From the NCBI GenBank assembly GCA_017619905.1, contig JAFZRK010000010.1, positions 1 through 12,875 on the forward strand: 12,875 nucleotides of DNA. Direction: 5' to 3'. Shown piece by piece: positions 1-6,364 of this stretch (position 1 is the first letter of the stretch; each line of letters begins with the position of its first letter). The notes under the pieces were generated by a model. It had not been told where the DNA came from. It saw only the letters and a program-made list of their open reading frames with translations, and searched no databases. The position numbers and the translations under genes are program-made. The stretch is from Bacillota bacterium. GTDB lineage: Bacteria; Bacillota; Clostridia; Peptostreptococcales; Anaerovoracaceae.

Positions 1-167
1 GGCATTTGATAGAACGCTTCCGGAGGATATGTATTCACAATCGACGTAATCTGCTGAAACAGATCTTCTCTCAGTTCAATAAGAATGTCGATTCCTTTCC
101 GAAAAGTCGCCGCTTTCCCTATCAGGGATTGCATTTTCTTATTCTTTTCCGACCATTCTTTATTCAT
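1..167 (-). CDS. DinB-like family protein, N-terminal part (cut by window edge)
   Basis: The reading frame starts at ATG 167 and runs off the left edge, so only the first 55 codons are visible. The product begins MNKEWSEKNKKMQ and continues into a helical segment (GIDILIELREDLFQQI), then YPPEAFYQMP. This N-terminus resembles the small DinB-like proteins of Clostridia, four-helix-bundle proteins with a putative metal site; I recall the similarity and could not search it. The metal-binding histidines would lie beyond the edge. A strong GGAGG lies 6 nt upstream of the ATG and fixes the start. The gene begins 37 bp after the rlmD stop with no terminator hairpin between them, so co-transcription is possible. 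Its codons are A+T-rich (AAT, AAA, ATT) and G+C is about 41%, clearly below the neighbours, which hints at later acquisition. Function in the cell is unknown. Confidence 0.7.
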   Translation of the reverse strand, partial: MNKEWSEKNKKMQSLIGKAATFRKGIDILIELREDLFQQITSIVNTYPPEAFYQM

Positions 168-204
168 ATGCAGCCTCCAATATGAATTGAATTTGACAAT
201 AGTT

Positions 205-1494
205 CTATAGCTTCGACCCGACTCGAGACATCGAGACTACTACCTCGCAATGGAGCGAGCCCGGGAAGAGATCCACCGGGGTGACTTCCTCGAGTTTGTA
301 GACAGGGCCTGTTCCGGCCGATGCGCCGCCGTTTTCCGCTCCGCAGAGTATCTTAAGGTCCCTGGCCAGCGTCGACGGGTTGCAGGATACGTAGACTATC
401 CGCGCAGGGGCGATCTTCTTTACCGCCTCCAGCAAGCTTTTCGCGCAGCCGGCCCTGGGGGGATCCAGAACCACAACGTCCGCCTTTACGCCCTGCAGTT
501 TGGTATCGATGACGTCCTCTGCCTTTCCGCAGACGAATGTGGCGTTGACTATGCCGTTGATCACGGCGTTGCGGTTGGCGTCCAGGACTGCAGGACGCAC
601 GCTCTCAACGCCTATTACGCGGGAACACTGCCCCGCCATGGAAAGCCCGATGCTCCCCGCCCCGCAGTATAGGTCCAGAAGGCTCTGAGAGCCCGTCAGA
701 CGCGCGTATTGCTGTGCTTTGGTATAAAGTATCGAACAGCCGCCGGAATTCACCTGATAGAAGCTCTGAGGGCTTATCTCGGTCTTAAGGGTTCCGGCCG
801 CGGTGACTATCTCGTCCTTAAGGATCCTGCGGTCGGAGATGAAGCCGCCGTCCCGGTCTTCCTTTATGGTCATGACTTCGCCGGCACCTGACGTACGCAC
901 CACCAGCCGTGTATAGTACTTCTGCGTGGGCTTGAGTTCCGAGCGCATGCGCCTTATCACATCCATTGCCGCCTGATGCTGTATGATGCAGTCCTCCGGC
1001 TCTATTATCTGATGCGTGCCGCGCTTAAGGTAGCCCACCCTGTTTCCGCTTACGGCAAACTCCGCCTTGTTGCGGTAGCGCGCAGGCATTGGGTATTCCG
1101 CGTCTATGTCCGAAGGCGATGCCGCGGTGCCGTCCATTGCAAAGCAAATGTCCCGCAGAACGTAGTCTTCTCCTGCCTTAAAGCCGCCGATGCGCTCCAG
1201 CGCGTCCGCCACATGTTTCTGCTTTATCAGCAGCTGGGCCTTATAGCTGAGCCCTATAAGCGGGCAGCCACCGCATTCAGAGGCATAAGGACACGGAGCG
1301 TCCACCCTGTCTGCAGACGGTTCCGCGATTCTGAGCAGAACGCCCTTTGCGGATCTGGCGCCTTCTTTCCGCAGTATCTCCACCTCGGCAGTGTCTCCGG
1401 GAAGCGTTCCGGGAACGAAGACCACAAGACCGTCCGCAGTCCTTCCTATTCCTTCGCCTTCTGAACTAATATCTATAATCTTTACAGTATCCAT
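205..1494 (-). CDS. rlmD: 23S rRNA (uracil-5-)-methyltransferase, RlmD/RumA family
   Basis: This enzyme transfers a methyl group from S-adenosylmethionine to C5 of a uridine in 23S rRNA (U1939 in E. coli; the Gram-positive RlmCD relatives can also modify U747). The product is 429 aa, the usual length. Residues 1-60 form a TRAM RNA-binding domain. Four cysteines for the [4Fe-4S] cluster are visible at 68, 74, 77 (C-x5-C-x2-C) and 169. The SAM site is DLYCGAGSIGL at 274-284, DPPRAG lies at 344-349, the catalytic cysteine is C371 in SCNPSTLARD, and the general-base glutamate is E417 near the C-terminus. All key residues are present. I chose ATG 1494 over the in-frame TTG at 1500, although no good Shine-Dalgarno precedes either. 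The gene diverges from the flippase-like gene and is followed closely by the DinB-like gene. Confidence 0.93.
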   Translation of the reverse strand: MDTVKIIDISSEGEGIGRTADGLVVFVPGTLPGDTAEVEILRKEGARSAKGVLLRIAEPSADRVDAPCPYASECGGCPLIGLSYKAQLLIKQKHVADALERIGGFKAGEDYVLRDICFAMDGTAASPSDIDAEYPMPARYRNKAEFAVSGNRVGYLKRGTHQIIEPEDCIIQHQAAMDVIRRMRSELKPTQKYYTRLVVRTSGAGEVMTIKEDRDGGFISDRRILKDEIVTAAGTLKTEISPQSFYQVNSGGCSILYTKAQQYARLTGSQSLLDLYCGAGSIGLSMAGQCSRVIGVESVRPAVLDANRNAVINGIVNATFVCGKAEDVIDTKLQGVKADVVVLDPPRAGCAKSLLEAVKKIAPARIVYVSCNPSTLARDLKILCGAENGGASAGTGPVYKLEEVTPVDLFPGSLHCEVVVSMSRVGSKL

Positions 1495-1502
1495 CGTCAA
1501 AC

Positions 1503-1531
1503 TTGTTTATTCCGCCCGGCCGTGCTACAAT
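1503..1531 (+). promoter_or_regulatory. Sigma-A type promoter of the flippase-like gene
   Basis: The -35 is TTGTTT at 1503-1508 and the -10 is TACAAT at 1526-1531, with a 17-bp spacer. TGC immediately before the -10 makes it an extended -10. Transcription would start near 1538, leaving a leader of about 77 nt that contains a small hairpin, GTCTG/CAGAC, at 1547-1561. Confidence 0.65.
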
Positions 1532-1574
1532 TCATAGACAGCCCACGTCTGCCGGACAGACTGAACCGAGAATA

Positions 1575-1580
1575 AGTATA
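1575..1580 (-). promoter_or_regulatory. Candidate -10 element for rlmD
   Basis: On the minus strand TATACT reads toward rlmD, five of six matches to TATAAT. A -35 box at the right distance is poor (TAGTTT at 17 bp). It would give an untranslated leader of about 75 nt. It lies in the 120-bp divergent spacer shared with the flippase-like gene. A second weak possibility is TATGAA nearer the gene. Confidence 0.3.
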
Positions 1581-1614
1581 CCCCAAAATCGTTAAAAAAA
1601 CTACGGGCAAGAGT

Positions 1615-2688
1615 TTGCAGAGCAGTTTTGAATCAAAACAGAACAAGCGAAGGAACGTCATCTGGGCGCTGGCATTCGTCATAATAGCCGCGGCTTCAGT
1701 TTACGCTGTAAAAAAGGTAAGCGGAAACTTTTCCCTTACGCGGATACTGGAGCTGCTGTCCAACGCTGCGCCGGTACCGATAATCCTTGCGTTTGCTGCT
1801 CTGGCGGGGTTCTTCGTCTGCGGAGCCATGGCTCTTAAGGTGCTGCTCAAATCGTTCGGGCAGAAATGCAGCTTAAAGCAGAGCATAGTATTCGTCTCCG
1901 CGGATCTTTACTTTTCCGCGATAACGCCCTCCTCCACCGGAGGCCAGCCCGCCTGCGGGTATTTCATGGCTAAAAGCGGCATCCCGGCAAGCTGCGTTAC
2001 GGTCTGCCTGGTATTCAACATAGCCATGTACACACTGTCGATCATAGTGATAGGTCTGGCGGCTATCTTTATCGCGCCCGGAGTCTTCTACTATTTCAGC
2101 ACGGCGGCAAGGATACTGATACTGCTTGGATCCATCGGGCTGGCGATACTGGCTCTCATAGGCATTGCCGTGACCATAAGGCGCAGCGTAATAGACCGCA
2201 TAGCGTCGATAGTCATCCGCGTCGGAAAGAAACTTCGCTTCATAAAGGACCGCAGCGACGAGGTCAGCATCATACAGTGGGTGGAGGATTACAAGAGCTA
2301 CGCGGACCAGCTGAAAGGCCACGGCCCCGCGCTCATAAAGTCGCTGGTCTTCAACATCCTCAGCCGGCTATGCCAGTTGTCCATAACAATGTTCATGTAC
2401 ATAGCCATAACTCTCGGCGGACCTGCAAACGCATGGCAGGTGATAAAACAGGGGGCAATGCTGATGGGTGCGCAGAGCTTGATCAGCATCGGATCCACCT
2501 TCGTTCCCATACCCGGCGCCATGGGCTACACGGACCTCATGATGCTCAACGCCTTCGGCAAGGTGATGAGCGACGCCGACGCGTCCAGCTTGGAGTTCAT
2601 GTCCCGTTCCGTGTCGTTCTACCTGTGCGTTCTGATCGCGTTCGTGATAGTGGTCGTCTACACGCTGTGCAGAAAGAAAAAGCGCTGA
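1615..2688 (+). CDS. Flippase-like integral membrane protein (LPG synthase transmembrane / UPF0104 family)
   Basis: The 357-aa protein belongs to the family of the membrane half of MprF (lysylphosphatidylglycerol synthase transmembrane region, also called YbhN/UPF0104). It has about eight hydrophobic segments, starting at residues 15-31, 52-77 and 126-155, and ending at 336-351 before a basic tail (RKKKR). Two family signatures are visible: SAITPSSTGGQPA at 101-113, and FVPIPGAMGYTD at 296-307. The aminoacyl-transferase domain of full MprF is absent, so lysine transfer is not expected. A lipid translocase or lipid-carrier role is an inference from the family. The start is TTG 1615: an upstream TAA at 1573 leaves no ATG or GTG in frame before it, and the Shine-Dalgarno (GGGCAAGAG) is weak and close. 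It has its own promoter and ends in a bidirectional terminator facing typA. Confidence 0.85.
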   Translation: MQSSFESKQNKRRNVIWALAFVIIAAASVYAVKKVSGNFSLTRILELLSNAAPVPIILAFAALAGFFVCGAMALKVLLKSFGQKCSLKQSIVFVSADLYFSAITPSSTGGQPACGYFMAKSGIPASCVTVCLVFNIAMYTLSIIVIGLAAIFIAPGVFYYFSTAARILILLGSIGLAILALIGIAVTIRRSVIDRIASIVIRVGKKLRFIKDRSDEVSIIQWVEDYKSYADQLKGHGPALIKSLVFNILSRLCQLSITMFMYIAITLGGPANAWQVIKQGAMLMGAQSLISIGSTFVPIPGAMGYTDLMMLNAFGKVMSDADASSLEFMSRSVSFYLCVLIAFVIVVVYTLCRKKKR

Positions 2689-2726
2689 CCGGCCGCCGGG
2701 ACGGAACATCGCATAATACAAAAAAC

Positions 2727-2755
2727 AAGAGACGGGAACTGTCCCGTCTCTTTTC
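2727..2755. terminator. Bidirectional rho-independent terminator between the flippase-like gene and typA
   Basis: An 11-bp perfect stem, AAGAGACGGGA (2727-2737) with TCCCGTCTCTT (2742-2752), closes a 4-nt loop and is followed by a short T run. On the minus strand the stem is followed by GTTTTTTG, so it can end both convergent transcripts. Confidence 0.9.
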
Positions 2756-2788
2756 ATTAAGCTTTTGTACCAGCTTCCTGCTCTGGTT

Positions 2789-4663
2789 CTATATCCTTCC
2801 GCTCCAGCGGCGCTCCAGCTCTCCCAGTATCTTCTTCCTCAGGCGGATGTCAACCGGAGTGACTTCCACAAGCTCGACGTCGTTGATCCATTCCAGCGCT
2901 TCCTCCAGAGAAAGCACTCTGGGCGGCGTAAGCTTTACGTTGTCGTCGGACCCGGCGGCGCGCATGTTGGAGATGTGCTTGGCCTTGCAGGGGTTTACGA
3001 CCATGTCCTCGTTGCGGCTGTTCTGGCCGACTATCATGCCCTCGTAGACCTTGACTCCCGGTCCTATGAAGAACTGCATGCGCTCCTGCAGGTTGTTGAT
3101 GGCGTAAGGCGTGGTTACTCCCGGCTCCTGCGCGATTATGGCTCCCGCCATACGTTGAGGGATCTCGCCCTTGTAGTCCTCGTAACCTACGAAGCGGCGG
3201 ACCATTATGCCCTCGCCTCTTGTCTGGTTTATGAACTGGCTGCGGTAGCCCATGAGACCTCTTGTAGGCGCGGTGTAAACAAGGCGGCTGCGGCCGTTCC
3301 TTGCGTCCATGGACTGCATTATGCCCTTGCGCAGATTGAGCTCGGATATTATGGAACCGGAGTATTCGTCCGGAACGTCTATGACAACTTCCTCCACAGG
3401 CTCCTGCTTCTGGCCTTTGTCGCCGGCGCGGAGTATAACCTCCGGCTTGGAGACCGCCAGTTCGTAGCCCTCGCGGCGCATGTTTTCTATAAGTATGGAA
3501 AGGTGGAGCTCTCCGCGGCCGGACACCTTAAAGCTGTCCGTGGTCTCGGTCTCTTCAACCTTAAGGCCGACGTTTACCTCCAGTTCCTTGGCCAGGCGCT
3601 CCCTTATGTGGCGGCTGGTAACGTACTTACCTTCCTTACCTGCGAAGGGGCTCTTGTTTACAATGAAGTTCATGGAGAGCGTGGGATCTTCTATGGATAT
3701 CGCCGGAAGTCCTATTATGTGGTCCTCCGTGCAGATCGTATCGCCTATGGTTATGTCCGGAATGCCGCACAGAACGCAAATGTCGCCGGAGTGCACTTCC
3801 TGCACTGCTACGCGCTTCATCCCTCTGTATACGTAGCACTGGCTTATCTTACGCAGAGCGTAGCTGCCGTCCGGCTTGGCAACGGCTATCTGGGTGCCGG
3901 CCTTAATGACGCCGCTGTCTATGCGCCCTATGCCGAGGCGTCCTACGTAATCATCGTAGCCAAGCGTGGAGATCTGCATCTGCAGAGGATCCGCGTCTCT
4001 GTCCGGATATGCTCCGCACTGCTCTATTATGGTCTCGAAGAGCGGAGTTATGTCCAGTCCGCCCTGCCCTGCGGCGCTCTTTTTTATCTTGGAGCCATCG
4101 GAGGCTTCTACCTTAAGGCCTTCAACGTCCTTGGGGTCGCGTACCACTATGCCCTGGCGGGCTATGCCGTAGAGTATGGGGAAGTCCAGCTGACGGTCGT
4201 TTGCGTCCAGGTCCATGAACAGTTCGTAGACCTCGTCAACCACCTCGTCTATGCGGGCGTCCTTCTTGTCTATCGTGTTTATAAGGAGTATGGGATTAAG
4301 GTCCTGCTCCAGCGCCTTGGAGAGCACGAAACGTGTCTGCGGCATGGGGCCTTCGGAGCTGTCCACCAGCAGGATGACGGTGTCCACGGTCTTGATTATG
4401 CGCTCCACCTCGGACGAAAAGTCCGCGTGGCCCGGAGTGTCCACTATGTTGATCTTGTAATCCCCGTGCATTACGGAGCAGTTCTTGGAATATATGGTTA
4501 TTCCGCGCTCGCGCTCTATGTCGTCGGAATCCATTACGCAGTCCTTCATCTCCTCGTTTTCGCGGAAGACGCCGCTCTGCGCGAGGAACGCGTCCACAAG
4601 AGTGGATTTGCCTGCGTCTACGTGAGCTATGACCGCTATGTTGATTATCTTTTCCTTTGCCAT
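2789..4663 (-). CDS. typA: Ribosome-associated translational GTPase TypA/BipA
   Basis: The 624-aa protein is a TypA/BipA elongation-factor-like GTPase, which binds the ribosome at the EF-G site and acts in ribosome assembly and stress adaptation. Visible in order: P-loop AHVDAGKST (13-21), switch I RERGITI (51-57), DTPGH (75-79), the beta-barrel region, the EF-G-like segment SGRGELHLSILIENMRREG, and the TypA-specific C-terminal region with GPGVKVYEGMIVGQNSRNED and VELVEVTPVDIRLRKK. The length is slightly above the usual ~610. Two guanine-recognition motifs differ from the family: G4 reads NTID (129-132) rather than NKID, and G5 reads YGIA (165-168) where SA is usual. The P-loop has DAGKST rather than DHGKTT. 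The start ATG 4663 has AAAGG upstream. It may be a divergent TypA paralogue. It converges with the flippase-like gene and diverges from plsC. Confidence 0.93.
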   Translation of the reverse strand: MAKEKIINIAVIAHVDAGKSTLVDAFLAQSGVFRENEEMKDCVMDSDDIERERGITIYSKNCSVMHGDYKINIVDTPGHADFSSEVERIIKTVDTVILLVDSSEGPMPQTRFVLSKALEQDLNPILLINTIDKKDARIDEVVDEVYELFMDLDANDRQLDFPILYGIARQGIVVRDPKDVEGLKVEASDGSKIKKSAAGQGGLDITPLFETIIEQCGAYPDRDADPLQMQISTLGYDDYVGRLGIGRIDSGVIKAGTQIAVAKPDGSYALRKISQCYVYRGMKRVAVQEVHSGDICVLCGIPDITIGDTICTEDHIIGLPAISIEDPTLSMNFIVNKSPFAGKEGKYVTSRHIRERLAKELEVNVGLKVEETETTDSFKVSGRGELHLSILIENMRREGYELAVSKPEVILRAGDKGQKQEPVEEVVIDVPDEYSGSIISELNLRKGIMQSMDARNGRSRLVYTAPTRGLMGYRSQFINQTRGEGIMVRRFVGYEDYKGEIPQRMAGAIIAQEPGVTTPYAINNLQERMQFFIGPGVKVYEGMIVGQNSRNEDMVVNPCKAKHISNMRAAGSDDNVKLTPPRVLSLEEALEWINDVELVEVTPVDIRLRKKILGELERRWSGRI

Positions 4664-4692
4664 CTTTGTGCCTTTCTTTTTTTAACCGTGAT

Positions 4693-4701
4693 AGTTTACC
4701 A
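4693..4701 (-). promoter_or_regulatory. Candidate extended -10 promoter of typA
   Basis: On the minus strand TGG-TAAACT forms an extended -10 (four of six matches plus TGn). No convincing -35 is seen at 16-18 bp. The leader would be about 22 nt and contain the AAAGG ribosome binding site. Confidence 0.35.
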
Positions 4702-4717
4702 CAAAGTCCGGCCGTCT

Positions 4718-4745
4718 TCCACATTTTCTTTATTTGTGATACAAT
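4718..4745 (+). promoter_or_regulatory. Promoter of plsC, ending only 7 nt before the start codon
   Basis: The -10 is TACAAT (4740-4745) preceded by TGA, an extended -10. The -35 is TCCACA (4718-4723), four of six matches, with a 16-bp spacer. The ATG at 4753 lies where transcription is expected to begin, so the mRNA would be leaderless or nearly so. Confidence 0.55.
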
Positions 4746-4752
4746 AATCGGT

Positions 4753-5469
4753 ATGTTAAGGACGATAGTCTGGCTCATCGCGTCTATACTGGCGCTCATA
4801 ATACTTACTCCGTTCGCGCTGATCTGCATGCTCTTCGTGAAAGCAGACCCCATGGCCAGGCCCTGCGCGCTGGCGAAATGGGTGGTGGAGGTGCCTCTCA
4901 CCTGGTTCATGCGGCTAGGCGGCTGCGACTACAGCGTAAGCGGTCAGGAGAACCTTCCGGACGGTCCCGCTCTCTATGTGGGCAACCATCAGGGCAATTT
5001 TGACGTAGGGCTCATCCTCTCCGCGCTTGGCGGATACAAGATACCGGTCGCTAAGATAGAGGCGAAGCACGTACCTCTGGCGAACCTCTGGATGATGCTG
5101 CTCCACGTCATCTTCATTGACAGGAAGGACCCAAGGCAGTCCGTGGAATGCATGAACCTTGCCGCGGAGCATCTTAAGAACGGCCAGAGCGTCGTCATCT
5201 TCCCGGAGGGAACGCGCAGCAAGGGGCCGCAGATGAACGAGTTCAAGCCCGGCGCTTTCAAACCTGCCCTTAAAGCGGGGGTTCCGGTGGTGCCTTTCGC
5301 AATATACGGTACTTATAAATGTTTTGAGGAGACCGGAAAGCTTATAAAAGCGCCCGTCACCGTTACGATTCTTCCGCCGGTCTATCCCGAAGAAGGCGAA
5401 AAGACCCGTGAACTGTCGCAGCGCGTACAGCAAATGATCCAGAACGAGCTGGACAAGGCGCAGGCATAG
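4753..5469 (+). CDS. plsC: 1-acyl-sn-glycerol-3-phosphate acyltransferase family protein (PlsC)
   Basis: The 238-aa protein should acylate lysophosphatidic acid to phosphatidic acid at the inner face of the membrane, an early step of phospholipid synthesis. An N-terminal membrane segment spans residues 4-29. Acyltransferase motif I is NHQGNFD (78-84, catalytic H79 and D84 in HX4D). FIDR follows at 121-124, then FPEGTRS at 150-156 and a VPVVPFAIYG stretch at 177-186. Length and motif order fit the family; exact acyl and acceptor specificity cannot be read from the sequence. The start is ATG 4753. A longer frame opens upstream at 4657, but it would overlap the typA start and places the promoter inside the coding region. 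No Shine-Dalgarno precedes the ATG. The gene diverges from typA and converges on the bactofilin gene. Confidence 0.88.
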   Translation: MLRTIVWLIASILALIILTPFALICMLFVKADPMARPCALAKWVVEVPLTWFMRLGGCDYSVSGQENLPDGPALYVGNHQGNFDVGLILSALGGYKIPVAKIEAKHVPLANLWMMLLHVIFIDRKDPRQSVECMNLAAEHLKNGQSVVIFPEGTRSKGPQMNEFKPGAFKPALKAGVPVVPFAIYGTYKCFEETGKLIKAPVTVTILPPVYPEEGEKTRELSQRVQQMIQNELDKAQA

Positions 5470-5558
5470 GGCGCAGTATTCTCTGCCCTGCACGGTGGGC
5501 ATAGGGAACGGTTCTCCGTGTCCGGGTCCGGCATCCGGCCCACATGATTCAAAAACAT
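5470..5558 (+). other. GC-rich trailer downstream of plsC with several small hairpins, no gene seen
   Basis: Between the plsC stop and its terminator lie several short inverted repeats: TGCCC/GGGCA around 5485-5502, ACGG/CCGT near 5509-5520, and GGGtCCGG/CCGGCCC around 5524-5541 with one bulged base. None has a T tract. I see no open reading frame with a ribosome binding site here. Confidence 0.3.
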
Positions 5559-5592
5559 AAAAGACCCGGTGCTTATGGCATCGGGTCTTTTT
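5559..5592. terminator. Bidirectional rho-independent terminator between plsC and the bactofilin gene
   Basis: The stem AAAAGACCCGGTGC (5559-5572) pairs with GCATCGGGTCTTTT (5578-5591 with one G-T pair) around a 5-nt loop and runs into a T tract. The minus-strand read is followed by TTTTATGTTTTTG, so it can also end the bactofilin transcript. Confidence 0.88.
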
Positions 5593-5652
5593 GATCGATA
5601 CTTACGATTACAGAATGATACGGAATACCGTCCCCTGTTACTTGGCAGCGGT

Positions 5653-6036
5653 TTATTCCGCCTGGACCTCAGCGGCAGCGCCGGGCTTTACCATGCGGCA
5701 GTTTCCGTTGAATACCGCGCCGGGCACGGTAATGAGCGATCCGACCGTGATATCCCCCGCGAAGCTTCCGGTGGAAGCGAACTGCATAAGAGCGGTGCAG
5801 TTTGCGGTGCCTTCGCCCGTACCCTTAAGCTGGAGCTCCGAGCACTTGATGTTGCCCTTTACTCTTCCGGTCTCGGTAATAAGCACCAGATTAGTGGAAT
5901 CGATGTCGCCTTCGAAGATGCCGTCTATGCGGATGGGCTTGTCGGTCCTGACGTTTCCCTTGAACCTTGTCTGTCCGCCGATAACGGTCTCTATTACTTC
6001 TGAGCTTAAGCTCACCATATTTGCATTGTCAGACAT
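5653..6036 (-). CDS. Bactofilin family polymer-forming cytoskeletal protein
   Basis: The 127-aa protein is a compact bactofilin. The core from about residue 16 (ETVIGGQTRFKGNVRT) to 115 shows the repeated beta-helix pattern with glycine turns: PIRIDGIFEGDI (34-45), VLITETGRVKGNIKC (51-65), then AGDITVGSLITV (93-104). Bactofilins polymerise without nucleotide and usually serve as membrane-linked scaffolds for wall enzymes or cell-shape proteins. The partner here is not apparent, as no M23 peptidase lies beside it. The short N-terminal segment (MSDNANMVSLSSE) could hold the membrane-touching part. The start ATG 6036 is set by a strong AAGGAG. The promoter shares its -35 hexamer with that of the tRNA-Leu gene. 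The gene ends before a bidirectional terminator facing plsC. Confidence 0.92.
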   Translation of the reverse strand: MSDNANMVSLSSEVIETVIGGQTRFKGNVRTDKPIRIDGIFEGDIDSTNLVLITETGRVKGNIKCSELQLKGTGEGTANCTALMQFASTGSFAGDITVGSLITVPGAVFNGNCRMVKPGAAAEVQAE

Positions 6037-6077
6037 ATAAACACTCCTTTACTCAGGTCTTGTCCTGCTGTTTTGAT

Positions 6078-6106
6078 AATATATCACAAAAAAAATGTTC
6101 TTGCAA
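6078..6106 (-). promoter_or_regulatory. Promoter of the bactofilin gene
   Basis: On the minus strand the -35 is TTGCAA (6106-6101) and the -10 is TATATT (6083-6078) with a 17-bp spacer that includes a run of eight T. TGA directly precedes the -10, making it an extended -10. The leader is about 35 nt and holds the AAGGAG ribosome binding site. Confidence 0.7.
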
Positions 6107-6129
6107 TAACTTATGTTTTGGAGTATTAT
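6101..6129 (+). promoter_or_regulatory. Promoter of tRNA-Leu
   Basis: The -35 is TTGCAA (6101-6106) and the -10 is TATTAT (6124-6129) with a 17-bp spacer. Transcription would start near 6136, six bases before the mature tRNA. The -35 hexamer is a palindrome and is the same six base pairs used by the opposing bactofilin promoter. Confidence 0.65.
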
Positions 6130-6141
6130 TTGACTGTTCAC

Positions 6142-6228
6142 GCAGGTATGGCGGAATTGGCAGACGCGCACGGTTCAGGTCCGTGTGAAAGCGATTTCAT
6201 GCAGGTTCGACTCCTGTTACCTGCACCA
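6142..6228 (+). tRNA. tRNA-Leu (anticodon CAG), CCA encoded
   Basis: The 87-nt gene folds as a class II tRNA. The acceptor stem GCAGGTA (6142-6148) pairs with TACCTGC (6218-6224). The anticodon stem CACGG/CCGTG (6169-6173 with 6181-6185) encloses TTCAGGT, giving anticodon CAG at 6176-6178, which reads CTG. The variable arm is short-to-medium as in leucine tRNAs, and the T-arm contains GGTTCGACTCC. The discriminator base is A6225 and CCA is encoded at 6226-6228. It stands alone, with its own promoter and terminator. Confidence 0.97.
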
Positions 6229-6293
6229 CAAGAAAAGCACCGCTTTATGTGGTGCTTTTCTTGTGCGGGCAGTGTGATAGCAGGAGTCAAACC
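6204..6293. repeat. Inverted partial copy of the tRNA-Leu T-arm downstream of the tRNA
   Basis: The T-arm segment GGTTCGACTCCTG at 6204-6216 recurs in inverted orientation as CAGGAGTCAAACC at 6281-6293, 12 of 13 bases. It lies outside, and is arranged symmetrically around, the perfect 15-bp terminator stem. The intervening arms (10 and 15 nt) do not pair well. Confidence 0.6.
6227..6265 (+). terminator. Terminator hairpin of tRNA-Leu, overlapping its CCA end
   Basis: A perfect 15-bp stem pairs 6227-6241 with 6251-6265 around a 9-nt loop. The descending arm carries GCTTTTCTTG. The upstream arm begins inside the tRNA, at the last two bases of CCA, so terminator folding competes directly with the tRNA 3' end. 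Confidence 0.8.
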
Positions 6294-6299
6294 TTGAAC

Positions 6300-6325
6300 A
6301 AAAGCAGCCCGCCGGGCTGCTTTTT
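6300..6325. terminator. Second hairpin terminator, between tRNA-Leu and the DUF4349 gene
   Basis: AAAAGCAGCCC (6300-6310) pairs with GGGCTGCTTTT (6314-6324) around a 3-nt loop and has a T run of five. On the minus strand it ends in TTTTG after the stem, so it probably ends the sigma/DUF4349 transcript as well as backing up the tRNA terminator. Confidence 0.85.
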
Positions 6326-6364
6326 CTTTATGTCATCAAACATTTTTCGGGATCCGCGGGCTTA

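Noticed and set aside
1495..1500. TTG start for rlmD, two codons upstream
   Set aside because: The ATG at 1494 matches the usual start of the TRAM domain and needs no rare start codon; neither has a good ribosome binding site.
1588..1614. Non-standard ATC or other upstream start for the flippase-like gene
   Set aside because: TTG 1615 is the first accepted start after the in-frame stop at 1573, and the family's first helix begins soon after.
2277..3047. Plus-strand open frame across the flippase end and typA end
   Set aside because: It is out of frame with the flippase gene, antisense to typA, and crosses a strong terminator.
2765..4747. A 660-codon open frame on the plus strand
   Set aside because: It lies antisense to typA for its whole length, its product is tyrosine/valine-rich without a recognisable domain, and typA has clear motifs and a ribosome binding site.
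4657..4752. Longer N-terminus for PlsC
   Set aside because: It would overlap the typA start, contains the probable promoter, and adds residues not typical of the family.
6142..6293. Integration site (att) at tRNA-Leu
   Set aside because: The T-arm copy is inverted rather than direct, and there is no integrase or phage gene in the window.
6073..6297. Small open frame across tRNA-Leu
   Set aside because: It is created by the tRNA sequence and its terminator and has no ribosome binding site.
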